From an uncultured Paraprevotella sp. (GTDB lineage Bacteria; Bacteroidota; Bacteroidia; Bacteroidales; Bacteroidaceae): a DNA stretch of 64,000 nt. Of the stretch, positions 17,820 to 27,542 are shown one piece after another. The stretch covers positions 62,001 to 126,000 of the forward strand of contig URDY01000002.1 in assembly GCA_900546665.1 (NCBI GenBank), in the 5' to 3' direction. Both the position numbers and the translations under genes were made by a program. The notes under the pieces are model-generated. The model saw only the letters and a program-made list of their open reading frames with translations. It did no database searches and had not been told where the DNA came from. Every line of letters starts with the position of its first letter. The first letter of the stretch is position 1.

Positions 17820-18920
17820 ATGAACAAAGGTATCAAGACTGTTGCAACAGCAGCATTAGGCTGTCTGGTTGCATTGACTGGTTGTAAAAATGAACAACCG
17901 AAAATGGACATGGGATCGTATAAAACAATGACCGTGAAGACGGAATCAAGAGTTCTCCCTGTCCGTTATTCAGCCACTATCCGCGGACGTCAGGATATTG
18001 ACATCTACCCGCAAGTGAGCGGAACACTTCAGCGCCTGTGCATTACAGAAGGCCAGAGAGTAAAAAAAGGACAACTTCTGTTTGTTATCGATCAGGTGCC
18101 TTACATCGCTGCATTGAATACGGCCAAAGCTAATTTGGAATCAGCAAAAGCAGCTTTAGCTACTGCTGACCTGACATTCGAAAGCACTAAAAAGCTGTTT
18201 GATCAGAAAGTGGTATCTGATTTTGATCTTAAAAAGGCAGAAAACAGTTACCTCAGTGCCAAAGCTACTGTAGCTCAAATGAAAGCTCAGGTTGTTAACG
18301 CACAAAACAATTTGTCTTATACGGAAGTAAAGAGCCCGGCTGACGGTGTAGTTGGTGAACTGCCTTATCGTCAGGGTGCATTGGTAAGCAGCAACATGGC
18401 ACAGCCTCTGACTACAGTATCAGACAACAATCAAATGTACGTGTACTTCTCCATGAACGAAAACCAGCTACTCAATCTGGTTCGCCAATACGGATCAATC
18501 GAGAATGCCGTAAAGGAAATGCCTAGCCTGAAACTGGTATTGAGCGACGGTAGTGTTCTACCTGATTCTGGTCGTGTAGAATCTATCAGCGGTGTGATCG
18601 ACCGTACAACAGGTTCAACCAACGTACGTGCTGCATTCGACAACAAATCTCATTTGTTGCACAGTGGAGCCAACGGTAACATCGAGATTCCGATGGCCTA
18701 CAACAATGTAATTGTTATCCCACAGGCTGCAACTTTCGAATTGCAGGATAAGATTCTTGTATATAAGGTTGTAGACGGTAAGGCAACCAGCACCAATATT
18801 GAAGTTGCCCCCAACGACAATGGTACGGAATACATTGTTACCAACGGTTTGAAAACAGGTGATGTAATCATCGCTGACGGTGCCGGTCTGGTTCGTGAAG
18901 GTACACCGGTAGGTAAATAA
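17820..18920 (+). CDS. RND efflux periplasmic adaptor (membrane fusion protein)
   Basis: A 366-residue AcrA/MexA-type adaptor. The N-terminus is a lipoprotein signal peptide ending in the lipobox LTGC near residue 20, so it should be anchored by lipid in the periplasm. Next come a barrel-sandwich half (ISGTLQRLCITEGQRVKKGQ-like, about 60-85), an alpha-helical hairpin rich in A, K and Q (about 95-165), and SPADGVVGELPYRQGALV, the second lipoyl half. The start at 17820 is fixed by the signal peptide; an in-frame ATG at 17727 lies before the promoter. It is first in a three-gene efflux operon. Confidence 0.94.
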   Translation: MNKGIKTVATAALGCLVALTGCKNEQPKMDMGSYKTMTVKTESRVLPVRYSATIRGRQDIDIYPQVSGTLQRLCITEGQRVKKGQLLFVIDQVPYIAALNTAKANLESAKAALATADLTFESTKKLFDQKVVSDFDLKKAENSYLSAKATVAQMKAQVVNAQNNLSYTEVKSPADGVVGELPYRQGALVSSNMAQPLTTVSDNNQMYVYFSMNENQLLNLVRQYGSIENAVKEMPSLKLVLSDGSVLPDSGRVESISGVIDRTTGSTNVRAAFDNKSHLLHSGANGNIEIPMAYNNVIVIPQAATFELQDKILVYKVVDGKATSTNIEVAPNDNGTEYIVTNGLKTGDVIIADGAGLVREGTPVGK

Positions 18921-18956
18921 AAGTTTAGGTAAAAAGTTATTCAATAAAGGAAAACA

Positions 18957-21900
18957 ATGAAAGGAAACATATTTATCAAACGCCCGGTGATGGCTATGTC
19001 CATCTCCATTTTGATCCTGATTGTGGGATTCATTTCACTGGGCACCCTGCCTGTCGAGCAGTACCCGGACATTGCACCTCCAACAGTACGTGTATCAGCT
19101 ACTTATACAGGAGCAAGTGCAGATGCCGTGATGAAGAGTGTGATCCAGCCGTTGGAGGAAAGTATCAACGGTGTGGAAAACATGACATATATGCAATCTA
19201 CGGCGACCAACTCCGGATCTGCAGAAATCCAGGTCTTCTTCAAACAGGGTACCGACCCGGACATGGCAGCAGTCAACGTACAGAACCGTGTATCTAAAGC
19301 ACAAGGTCTGTTGCCGTCAGAAGTAACTCAGATTGGTGTGACGACTCAAAAACGTCAGACCAGTTTCTTGCAGATCGGTGCACTTTACAGCCCGGATGAC
19401 CGTTATGACAAGACCTTCCTGGCCAACTACCTAGACATCAACGTTGTGCCACAGATCAAGCGTATCGAAGGTGTAGGTGACGTGATGGCTATGGGTGATA
19501 CCTATAGCTTGCGTATCTGGCTTAAGCCCGATGTCATGGCTCAATACGGACTGATTCCATCTGATATCACAGCCGTACTGGGTGAGCAGAACTTGGAAAC
19601 TCCGACTGGAACATTAGGTGAAAACTCAGAAAATACGTTCCAGTTCACCATGAAATACAAAGGACGTCTGACTGACATCTCTGAATTTGAGAATATCGTT
19701 GTCCGTTCTCTCGATAACGGTAGCGTATTACGTGTTAAAGACGTTGCTCGCGTAGAATTAGGTTCTCTTTCTTATAGCTTTGACGGTACCGTTGACGGTC
19801 ACCCGAGTTGTACCTTCATGGTATTCCAGGTAGCAGGATCAAATGCAACTGCCGTTAACGAACGTATCAGCAACCTGCTTGACCAGTTGAGCAAGGATCT
19901 TCCGGCCGGAACAGAATTCATGACCATGATGAGTTCTAACGACTTCTTGTTCGCTTCTATACACGAAGTGGTTGAAACCTTGATCATCGCCGTCATCCTC
20001 GTGATTCTGGTGGTTTACTTCTTCCTTCAGGACTTCAAGAGTACCTTGATTCCGTCAATCTCTATCATTGTATCCCTTGTCGGTACATTTGCCTGCTTGC
20101 AGATTGCCGGATTCAGTATCAACATTCTGACTCTGTTCGCACTCGTGCTTGCCATCGGTACAGTGGTGGACGATGCCATTGTGGTTGTAGAAGCCGTACA
20201 AGCTAAATTCGACGTAGGTTATCAGTCACCATATTTGGCAACGAAAGATGCATTGTCCGATGTAACCATGGCCGTTATCTCTTGTACATTGGTATTCATG
20301 GCCGTATTTATCCCTGTAACATTCATGGGAGGAACTTCTGGTGTATTCTACACTCAGTTTGGTGTAACTATGGCCACCTCTGTAGGTATTTCATGTATCA
20401 CCGCCCTTACCCTTTGTCCGGCCTTGTGTGCCATGTGGCTTCGTCCGTCTGACGGAAACAAAAGTGCCAAGAGTATCAACGGACGCGTTCGTGCTGCCTA
20501 CAATGCATCATTCAATGCCATGATGGGCAAATACAAGAAAGGCGTAATGTTCTTCATTCACCACCGTTGGGTTGCATGGTTATCACTCGTAGTATCTATC
20601 GTTCTGCTGGTTTATTTCATGAAGACTACCAAGACAGGTTTGGTACCTCAGGAAGACCAGGGTACATTGATGGTCAACGTCAGCGTTGCTCCTGGTAGCA
20701 GTTTGGCTACTACTGAAAAGACCATGGACAAGGCTGAAGCAATCATCAGACAGATTCCGGAAATCGAGCATTACTCCAAGATCTCCGGATATGGTTTCAT
20801 CGCCGGACAAGGAACATCTTACGGTTCATTTATCATCCGTTTGAAAGACTGGGGAGAAAGAACCGGAAAAGGACAGGATGCACAGTCTGTATTGAACAAA
20901 ATGAACATGATGCTCCAAAGCGTGAAGGAAGCTCAGGTATTCGCATTCCAGCCGGGTATGATTCCAGGTTACGGTATGGGTAACTCTATTGACCTGCAAC
21001 TCCAGGACCGTATCGGTAACGATATGGAAACATTCTATGCCAATGCCATGAAATTTATCGGTGCACTGAACCAGCGTCCGGAAATCGCAATGGCTTATAC
21101 TTCATTCAACATGAACTTCCCACAATACGACATTGACGTGGATGCAGCCAAGTGTAAACGTGCCGGCATTTCACCTTCAACCGTATTGAGTGTATTGGGT
21201 GGTTACTGTGGTGGTATCTATGCATCTAACTTCAACCAATTCTCAAAGGTATACCGTGTTATGATTCAGGCTGACCCGCAATATCGTCTGGATGAACATG
21301 CCTTGAGCAACATGTATGTCCGTGTAGGTGAGGAAATGGCCCCATTAAGTCAATTCATCAGTATAAAGAAGGGCATGGGTCCTGAGGTTACCAAACGATT
21401 CAACCTGTTCGACGCCATTGCTTGCAACGTCAATGTAAATCCGGCCTACTCTACCGGTGAAGCCATGAAGGCTATTGCAGAAGTGGCTGAACAGACTCTT
21501 CCTTCTCGTTACACTTACGAATATGGTGGTATTTCTCGTGAAGAGGCTCAGACAGTAGGTTCAAACGACACTGTATTTATTTACGTGATCTGCGTTGTAC
21601 TTATCTTCTTGATTCTGGCTTGTCTTTACGAAAGCTTCCTAGTGCCTATGGCCGTTATTCTTTCCGTACCATGCGGTTTGATGGGATCATTCCTGTTCGC
21701 CAAACTGTTCGGACTTGAAAACAACATTTATCTCCAGACAGGTGTGATCATGTTGATCGGTCTGTTGGCCAAGACAGCTATTCTGATTACCGAGTTTGCC
21801 TCAGAACGTCGCCGTAAAGGTATGGGCATCATTGAAGCAGCATACGCAGCCGCTCAAGCCCGTTTCCGTCCTATCCTGATGACCGTGTTGACCATGATCT

Positions 21901-22160
21901 TCGGTATGCTGCCGTTGATGTTTGCCAGCGGTGCAGGTGCAAACGGTAACAGTTCTCTGGGTACAGGTGTCGTTGGTGGTATGATTGTAGGAACCTTGGC
22001 ACTGCTTTTCATTACTCCGGTATTCTTCGTATTCTTCCAATATTGGCAAGAGAAGATACGTCCGGCCATGCATGAAGAAGCCGATCCACAATTTGCCGCT
22101 GAACGTGAAAGAAGCCTGCAAGAACGCAGTTCATTTAACAAGGATAAAGAAGAAAACTAA
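18957..22160 (+). CDS. RND multidrug efflux permease (HAE1 family)
   Basis: A 1067-residue AcrB-like inner-membrane pump with the usual 12-helix layout and two large periplasmic loops. The proton-relay residues are present: paired Asp in GTVVDDAIVVVEAV (about residues 400-412) and Lys in GLLAKTAILITEFA (about 940). The start reads FIKRPVMAMSISILILIVGF, typical of the family. It works with the adaptor 36 bases upstream and the outer-membrane channel that overlaps its stop codon, exporting hydrophobic compounds driven by protons. Substrates are not predictable. The upstream AAAGG is one of few Shine-Dalgarno-like sites in this window. Confidence 0.97.
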   Translation: MKGNIFIKRPVMAMSISILILIVGFISLGTLPVEQYPDIAPPTVRVSATYTGASADAVMKSVIQPLEESINGVENMTYMQSTATNSGSAEIQVFFKQGTDPDMAAVNVQNRVSKAQGLLPSEVTQIGVTTQKRQTSFLQIGALYSPDDRYDKTFLANYLDINVVPQIKRIEGVGDVMAMGDTYSLRIWLKPDVMAQYGLIPSDITAVLGEQNLETPTGTLGENSENTFQFTMKYKGRLTDISEFENIVVRSLDNGSVLRVKDVARVELGSLSYSFDGTVDGHPSCTFMVFQVAGSNATAVNERISNLLDQLSKDLPAGTEFMTMMSSNDFLFASIHEVVETLIIAVILVILVVYFFLQDFKSTLIPSISIIVSLVGTFACLQIAGFSINILTLFALVLAIGTVVDDAIVVVEAVQAKFDVGYQSPYLATKDALSDVTMAVISCTLVFMAVFIPVTFMGGTSGVFYTQFGVTMATSVGISCITALTLCPALCAMWLRPSDGNKSAKSINGRVRAAYNASFNAMMGKYKKGVMFFIHHRWVAWLSLVVSIVLLVYFMKTTKTGLVPQEDQGTLMVNVSVAPGSSLATTEKTMDKAEAIIRQIPEIEHYSKISGYGFIAGQGTSYGSFIIRLKDWGERTGKGQDAQSVLNKMNMMLQSVKEAQVFAFQPGMIPGYGMGNSIDLQLQDRIGNDMETFYANAMKFIGALNQRPEIAMAYTSFNMNFPQYDIDVDAAKCKRAGISPSTVLSVLGGYCGGIYASNFNQFSKVYRVMIQADPQYRLDEHALSNMYVRVGEEMAPLSQFISIKKGMGPEVTKRFNLFDAIACNVNVNPAYSTGEAMKAIAEVAEQTLPSRYTYEYGGISREEAQTVGSNDTVFIYVICVVLIFLILACLYESFLVPMAVILSVPCGLMGSFLFAKLFGLENNIYLQTGVIMLIGLLAKTAILITEFASERRRKGMGIIEAAYAAAQARFRPILMTVLTMIFGMLPLMFASGAGANGNSSLGTGVVGGMIVGTLALLFITPVFFVFFQYWQEKIRPAMHEEADPQFAAERERSLQERSSFNKDKEEN

Positions 22161-23518
22161 TGAAACAAATCATAATGACCGTGACAGCAACTGCTCTGCT
22201 GAGCAGTTGCGGTCTCTATAAAAATTACGAACGTCCGCAAGATATTATCACTGACGGACTGTATAAGACCGAACAGACACAGGACTCATTGGGAATGGCC
22301 TCTTTGTCATGGAAAGAAGTCTTCACGGATCCTCAACTTCAGACTCTTATTGAAAAAGGTCTTGCACAAAACACAGACATGCGTTCTGCACAGTTGCAGA
22401 TTGAGCAGGCAGAAGCCTCTCTGATGGCAGCCAAATGGGCGTATGTACCGAGTTTTGCATTTGCACCGCAGGGTTCATTAAGCGCAGTGGACTGGGGTAA
22501 AGCTTCAAAAACCTACAGCATTCCAGTAAGCGCTTCATGGCAGATCGATCTCTTCGGAAGCCTTCACAATGCTAAAAAAAGAGCACAGGTACAACTACTT
22601 AACAGCGAAGTATACAAAGAAGCCGTACAGACTCAGTTAATCAGTGCTATCGCCAATTACTACTATAGTCTGGCTATGCTTAAGGAACAGTTGCGTATCT
22701 CTCTGCAGACCCAGAAAAACTGGAAAGAAAACGTAGAAACCATGCGCGCCTTAATGAGTGCTGGACAAACCAACATGGCTGCTGTTTCTCAGACCGAAGC
22801 TACTTACTACAGCGTCTGCACACAAATTACGGACCTGAAAGAGCAACTGAGCAACCTGGAAGACGAATTTGCAGCTTTATTGGGTGATACACCACAAGTA
22901 TATCAGATCGGCTCTCTCAACGACTGGCGTATGCCTCAAAACCTCAGCGGTGGCATACCAGCTGCTGCATTGGCTAACCGTCCGGATGTCAGAATGGCTG
23001 AAGCCCAATTGGCTACGGCCTATTATGCTACCAACGAAAGTCGGGCAGCTTTCTATCCAGGACTTAACCTGAGCGGTCTTTTGGGATGGACCAATGATCT
23101 AGGTACAGTAGTCAATCCTGGAAAATGGATCTGGAATGCTACAGCAGCATTAACCCAACCACTTCTTCAGAACGGCAAGTTGCGTGCACAGTACAAGATT
23201 TCCAAGTCACAACAGGAACAGGCTAAATTGTCTTTCCAACAGACATTATTGGATGCAGGTGCAGAAGTCAATGCTGCTCTTGTGAAAATACAAAGCACGC
23301 AAGAGAAACAGGAACTTTATGACAAACAGATCGCTTCACTCGAAATTGCAGTCAAAAGTACTAAAGCATTGATGATGAATTCATCAACAACATACCTTGA
23401 AGTGTTGACTGCTGAGCAGACATTACTCACGGCTCAACTTTCAAAAATCAGCAACGACTTCAGTCAAATCCAAGCAGCCATAGAACTCTATCAGGCTCTT
23501 GGAGGAGGTACCAGATAA
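22160..23518 (+). CDS. Outer-membrane efflux channel, TolC/OprM type lipoprotein
   Basis: A 452-residue NodT/OprM-type factor. The signal peptide ends in a lipobox (LLSSC, Cys near residue 17). Two repeats of long amphipathic helices rich in A and Q follow, with FGSLHNAKKRAQ near residue 135 and LLQNGKLRAQYKISKSQ near 335 at the equivalent beta-to-helix turns. The ATG overlaps the pump stop codon as TAATG, so translation is coupled. It completes the tripartite pump, forming the trimeric exit duct through the outer membrane. A strong terminator follows. Confidence 0.95.
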   Translation: MKQIIMTVTATALLSSCGLYKNYERPQDIITDGLYKTEQTQDSLGMASLSWKEVFTDPQLQTLIEKGLAQNTDMRSAQLQIEQAEASLMAAKWAYVPSFAFAPQGSLSAVDWGKASKTYSIPVSASWQIDLFGSLHNAKKRAQVQLLNSEVYKEAVQTQLISAIANYYYSLAMLKEQLRISLQTQKNWKENVETMRALMSAGQTNMAAVSQTEATYYSVCTQITDLKEQLSNLEDEFAALLGDTPQVYQIGSLNDWRMPQNLSGGIPAAALANRPDVRMAEAQLATAYYATNESRAAFYPGLNLSGLLGWTNDLGTVVNPGKWIWNATAALTQPLLQNGKLRAQYKISKSQQEQAKLSFQQTLLDAGAEVNAALVKIQSTQEKQELYDKQIASLEIAVKSTKALMMNSSTTYLEVLTAEQTLLTAQLSKISNDFSQIQAAIELYQALGGGTR

Positions 23519-23545
23519 TCTTGAACCTCACAGCATACTAACCTT

Positions 23546-23588
23546 AAGGATCCGTAGCCAACATATCCAAGCTGCGGATCCTTTTTTT
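23546..23588 (+). terminator. Terminator of the RND operon
   Basis: Stem AAGGATCCG / CGGATCCTT closing a 20-base loop, then T7. Confidence 0.85.
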
Positions 23589-23811
23589 ATAACAACAAGA
23601 TTGCTCGCTTGAAATAGCTTTTCCCATCCATCTCCTTCGCTCTATAAACTCATCATCCTGATTTTTATAAAAAAGGGAGTATCACATTAGAACTCAACAA
23701 GCCCTCAGACAGACTCCAGCGATAGGATACACCACAGAAAAACCTATATATAAATTTTCCACTAAAGAAAAATTTTTCCTTTGAGAAACGCAATAACTCA
23801 ATAAATTAGAT
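23589..23811. other. Non-coding spacer between convergent terminators
   Basis: Part of a 369-base gap between convergent genes. Beyond the terminators at each end I see no open frame, repeat or structured RNA. Confidence 0.5.
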
Positions 23812-23847
23812 ATAAAAAAAGTTCTTCACTATCTGTTAGTGAAGAAC
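23812..23847 (-). terminator. Terminator of the DUF3127 gene
   Basis: Perfect 11-bp stem GTTCTTCACTA / TAGTGAAGAAC with a 5-base loop, followed on the minus strand by T7. Confidence 0.85.
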
Positions 23848-23887
23848 TGCTCAATATACGATTTTCCAATATAAAAATCAATAGTGA

Positions 23888-24277
23888 TCAAAAAGGTAAG
23901 TCATCTTTAGCATCACCTGACGAAAAATCTGCAATAGGAGCTGCACCTGTCTCACCAATTGGTGGAAATTGTGGCATCCCTGCCGGAGCCGAAGGATCCT
24001 GTGCTGCTACACGCTCTACCTTCCAAGCACGAATACTGTTATACCATCTTCCCTGATATTCACGGGCATCTATATCAAATGATACCGTCAGTTGTTCACC
24101 TATCTGAATGGCAAACTGATCTATTTTATCCGCTCCGAATACATCAAAACACATTTTACGCGGATACTGCTCCTGCGTTTCCAGTACGTATTCTTGCACC
24201 TTCCATTCTGATCCAGTGCGGGCCGAAACACCACTACGTGCCGGCAACACAGCAATAATTTTACCTGTAATTTCCAT
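23888..24277 (-). CDS. DUF3127 OB-fold protein with SSB-like acidic tail
   Basis: A 129-residue protein of the DUF3127 family, which is related to single-stranded-DNA-binding OB folds. The first about 95 residues read as a small beta barrel (MEITGKIIAVLP, VQEYVLETQEQYP, LTVSFDIDAREYQGRWYN, IRAWKVERV). A Pro/Gly/Ala-rich linker follows, and the protein ends DAKDDLPF, close to the SSB consensus tail DDDIPF. I infer that it may bind nucleic acid or dock on SSB-interacting enzymes; function is unproven. It is divergent from dnaN, the replication clamp gene. Confidence 0.85.
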   Translation of the reverse strand: MEITGKIIAVLPARSGVSARTGSEWKVQEYVLETQEQYPRKMCFDVFGADKIDQFAIQIGEQLTVSFDIDAREYQGRWYNSIRAWKVERVAAQDPSAPAGMPQFPPIGETGAAPIADFSSGDAKDDLPF

Positions 24278-24301
24278 TTTAACTGTATGATTAATCTTTA
24301 G

Positions 24302-24334
24302 CGAAGATACAACATTAATTTCAGTTTCACCAAA
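24302..24334 (-). promoter_or_regulatory. Putative promoter of the DUF3127 gene
   Basis: Minus-strand TTTG (24331-24334), 21 bases, TATCTTCG (24302-24309), one mismatch from the -7 consensus. Confidence 0.45.
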
Positions 24335-24348
24335 TTTTAGTTGTTTTT

Positions 24349-24380
24349 TTTGTACAATCCCGCATTAATATGTATTTTTG
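24349..24380 (+). promoter_or_regulatory. Consensus promoter of the dnaN operon
   Basis: TTTG (24349-24352), exactly 20 bases, TATTTTTG (24373-24380), 29 bases before the dnaN ATG. Confidence 0.8.
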
Positions 24381-24409
24381 TTCTAAATAATCGATTAAAA
24401 TAAAACTAT

Positions 24410-25534
24410 ATGAAATTTGTGATATCCAGCGCTGCGCTGTTTAACCGTCTGCAATCTATCAGTCGCGTAATCAACTCTAAAAATACGCTTCCCATATTGG
24501 ATTGCTTTCTTTTTGAATTTCAGAATAACGTATTGACCATTACTGCATCAGACAGTGAAACAACATTAATAACATCTCTTGATGTGATAGAATGCGACTG
24601 CGACGCCCGCTTCTGCATCAACGCCAAAACCATACAGGATTCCATGAAGGAAATCGCAGAGCAACCCATGACCTTCGATGTCAATCTGGATGATATGGAA
24701 ATCACGGCTAACTATCAGAACGGCCGCTTCTGTATTGTAGGACAGAATGCTGATGAATATCCCAAATTCCAGATTTCAGACGAAGAAATGAGTAGTGTTC
24801 TTCTCCCATCTGATGACTTTCTGAGCGGAATCAGCCACTGTATCTTTGCTACAGGCAATGATGAAATCCGTCAAGTCATGAACGGTATTTATTTTGACAT
24901 TTATCCCGATGGCATCGTATTTGTAGCCACCGATGGACGCAAGCTGGTCAGAATCAAGAATACAGCCATCCGCAATAATGAACATGCCAGCTTCATTCTG
25001 CCGCAAAAACCGGCAACCCTACTCAAGAACCTCCTTCCGAAAGAGAGCAATGATGTAACATTGAGCTTCAATAGTAAAAATGCCATTGTCAACATGGAGT
25101 CAACCAAGTTGATATGCAGACTAATAGAAGGACGTTATCCCAACTACAATTCAGTCATACCAACTCAAAACCCATACCGTGTCACTATTGATCGCCAGTC
25201 GTTCATCAGTACTATCAAACGTATACTGATATTCTCCAGCCAAAGTAGCGCCCTTATCAAACTTCATCTCAGTGAAAACCAGATTATCGTATCCGGACAG
25301 GATCTTGATTACTCTACTTCTGCGGAAGAAAAACTGGCCTGCGAATATCAGGGTAATGAGATCAATATCGGATTCAGCGGAACATTCCTGCTTGATATTC
25401 TCAACAACATGGTTGGCGAAAATGTCATGATAGAACTGGCTGACCCAAGCCGTGCAGGCGTTCTCGTTCCTGTTGAACAAAACGAAAACGAAGACATGCT
25501 AATGCTATTAATGCCTATGATGTTGAACGATTAA
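24410..25534 (+). CDS. dnaN: DNA polymerase III beta subunit (sliding clamp)
   Basis: A 374-residue beta clamp of normal length that forms the dimeric ring tethering DNA polymerase III to DNA. The three repeated clamp domains are recognisable: MKFVISSAALFNRLQSISRVI at the N-terminus, FATGNDEIRQVMNGIYFDI with ATDGRKLV near residues 145-180, and the C-terminal domain from IDRQSFISTIKRI. The usual end MLMPMML is present. It is the first gene of an eight-gene plus-strand operon; its stop overlaps the next start as TAATG. dnaA is not adjacent, so this is not the classical dnaA-dnaN arrangement. Confidence 0.97.
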   Translation: MKFVISSAALFNRLQSISRVINSKNTLPILDCFLFEFQNNVLTITASDSETTLITSLDVIECDCDARFCINAKTIQDSMKEIAEQPMTFDVNLDDMEITANYQNGRFCIVGQNADEYPKFQISDEEMSSVLLPSDDFLSGISHCIFATGNDEIRQVMNGIYFDIYPDGIVFVATDGRKLVRIKNTAIRNNEHASFILPQKPATLLKNLLPKESNDVTLSFNSKNAIVNMESTKLICRLIEGRYPNYNSVIPTQNPYRVTIDRQSFISTIKRILIFSSQSSALIKLHLSENQIIVSGQDLDYSTSAEEKLACEYQGNEINIGFSGTFLLDILNNMVGENVMIELADPSRAGVLVPVEQNENEDMLMLLMPMMLND

Positions 25535-26319
25535 TGACCATTCACGAAATGAAACTGAATCTTAAAAGACCTATCGTATTTTTCGATCTGGAAACTACGG
25601 GAGTCAATATCACAACAGACCGTATCGTTGAAATATGCTATATCAAAGTATATCCCAACGGTAATGAAGAATCTAAAAGCATGAGAATAAATCCCGAGAT
25701 GCATATTCCCGAGAGTTCTACAGCTATTCATGGAATACACGATGAAGACGTGGCTGACTGCCCGACATTCAAACAAATAGCTAAAGATCTCGCTCATACT
25801 CTGGAAGGATCGGACATTGCTGGATTTAACTCAAACCGCTTTGATGTCCCCTTATTGGTAGAAGAATTTCTACGGGTAGGTATCGACATAGATCTTCGGA
25901 AGAGAAAATTTGTTGACGTACAGAATATCTACCACAAGCTGGAACGCCGTACCCTTAGCGCCGCCTATAAATTCTATTGCGGAAAAGACCTCGAGAATGC
26001 CCATTCCGCATTGGCCGACACACAAGCTACTTACGAAGTGCTGATGGCCCAATTGGATCATTATCCCAATGACCTCCAGAATGACATTGATTTTCTGTCC
26101 GACTTCTCCCGCATGACAAACAATGCAGACTTTGCAGGCCGGATGATCTATGACGAAAATGGAGACATCGTATTCAATTTCGGCAAATACAAAGGACGTA
26201 AGGTAACAGATATTCTGCGAACCGATCCAGGATACTACAGCTGGATTCTTCAGGGAGACTTTGCAAGAAATACCAAGCAGGTCCTGACACAAATCAGAAT
26301 AGATATGGGCACAAAATAA
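25534..26319 (+). CDS. DnaQ-like 3'-5' exonuclease (DEDDh)
   Basis: A 261-residue exonuclease of the DEDDh class. FDLETTG (near residue 17) supplies the first Asp and Glu, NSNRFDVPLL the second Asp, and HSALADTQAT the catalytic His and last Asp. The C-terminal part (about 215-255, FGKYKGRKVTDIL and YYSWILQGDF) resembles the small domain found at the end of exonuclease-X-like proteins. It overlaps the dnaN stop, so it is likely co-translated with the clamp; a proofreading or repair role is plausible. An ATG at 25549 is an alternative start nearer the conserved core. Confidence 0.92.
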   Translation: MTIHEMKLNLKRPIVFFDLETTGVNITTDRIVEICYIKVYPNGNEESKSMRINPEMHIPESSTAIHGIHDEDVADCPTFKQIAKDLAHTLEGSDIAGFNSNRFDVPLLVEEFLRVGIDIDLRKRKFVDVQNIYHKLERRTLSAAYKFYCGKDLENAHSALADTQATYEVLMAQLDHYPNDLQNDIDFLSDFSRMTNNADFAGRMIYDENGDIVFNFGKYKGRKVTDILRTDPGYYSWILQGDFARNTKQVLTQIRIDMGTK

Positions 26320-26332
26320 ACTAAAAAAACAT

Positions 26333-27526
26333 ATGCTTAAAGGTAAGAAAATAGTTTTGGGCATCACAGGCAGTATAGCAGCTTATAAGAGCTGCTACAT
26401 CATACGTGGACTGATCAAGAGAGGAGCTGAGGTGCAAGTCGTCATCACACCGGCTGGCAAAGAGTTCATCACACCTATTACACTCTCTGCCCTTACGAGT
26501 AAACCGGTCATCAGTGAGTTCTTCTCACAGCGTGACGGAACATGGCACAGCCATGTCAGCCTCGGATTATGGGCTGATGCCATGCTCATTGCTCCGGCTA
26601 CGGCCTCTACAATAGGTAAAATGGCTCACGGCATTGCCGACAATATGCTCATAACCACCTATCTGTCGATGAAAGCACCAGTGTTCATCGCACCGGCCAT
26701 GGATCTTGATATGTTTGCCCATTCTACCACACAAAATAACCTGAAACTCCTGCAATCATACGGTAATCATATTATCGAACCTACTTCAGGAGAACTGGCC
26801 AGTCATCTGGAAGGCAAGGGACGAATGGAAGAACCTGACAATATCATCAATGCACTGGAAAGATTCTTTGCTGAATCAGAAAGCCTGAAAGGAAGAAAAG
26901 TCTTGATTACAGCCGGACCAACTTACGAAAAAATTGATCCCGTACGTTTTATCGGGAATTATTCGTCCGGAAAAATGGGATTCGCACTCGCTGAAGAATG
27001 CGCCAGACAAGGTGCAGACGTCACTCTTATAAGCGGCCCCGTCAGTCTCCAAACGGTTCATCCCTCTATTCATAGAATAAACGTAGAATCAGCCGAAGAA
27101 ATGTATCAGGCAGCCACTACACATTTTGGATATTCTGATGCAGCCATTCTCTGCGCTGCTGTGGCCGACTTTACCCCATCTAAAAAAGCTGAACAAAAAA
27201 TCAAACGGGAAGGTGACGATCTAGTCATTCGTCTAAGACCTACACACGACATCGCAGCAGAACTCGGAAAAATGAAAAGACCCGGACAACGTCTGGTTGG
27301 CTTTGCGTTGGAAACTCAGAATGAATCGGGACATGCTCGGGAAAAACTCATCAGAAAAAATCTGGACTTCATCGTTCTTAACTCACTCAATGACAATGGA
27401 GCCGGATTTCAGTACGATACCAATAAGATTTCCATCATCAGCCATGATGCCACAATACCTTTCCCACTTAAGGATAAAAAAGAAGTAGCCAAAGATATCG
27501 TACGGCATCTTGCTGAAATTATCTAA
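26333..27526 (+). CDS. coaBC: Bifunctional phosphopantothenoylcysteine decarboxylase / phosphopantothenate-cysteine ligase
   Basis: A 397-residue CoaBC fusion for two steps of CoA synthesis. The N-terminal flavoprotein CoaC (about 1-185) has GITGSIAAYKS at the start, HVSLGLWADAMLIAPAT with the active-site His, and PAMDLDMF, the local version of the PAMNxxMW motif. The C-terminal CoaB (about 190-397) has ITAGPTYEKIDPVRFIGNYSSGKMG and AAVADF. It is third in the dnaN operon, 13 bases after the exonuclease. Confidence 0.97.
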   Translation: MLKGKKIVLGITGSIAAYKSCYIIRGLIKRGAEVQVVITPAGKEFITPITLSALTSKPVISEFFSQRDGTWHSHVSLGLWADAMLIAPATASTIGKMAHGIADNMLITTYLSMKAPVFIAPAMDLDMFAHSTTQNNLKLLQSYGNHIIEPTSGELASHLEGKGRMEEPDNIINALERFFAESESLKGRKVLITAGPTYEKIDPVRFIGNYSSGKMGFALAEECARQGADVTLISGPVSLQTVHPSIHRINVESAEEMYQAATTHFGYSDAAILCAAVADFTPSKKAEQKIKREGDDLVIRLRPTHDIAAELGKMKRPGQRLVGFALETQNESGHAREKLIRKNLDFIVLNSLNDNGAGFQYDTNKISIISHDATIPFPLKDKKEVAKDIVRHLAEII

Positions 27527-27542
27527 AACGACCTACAGATTT

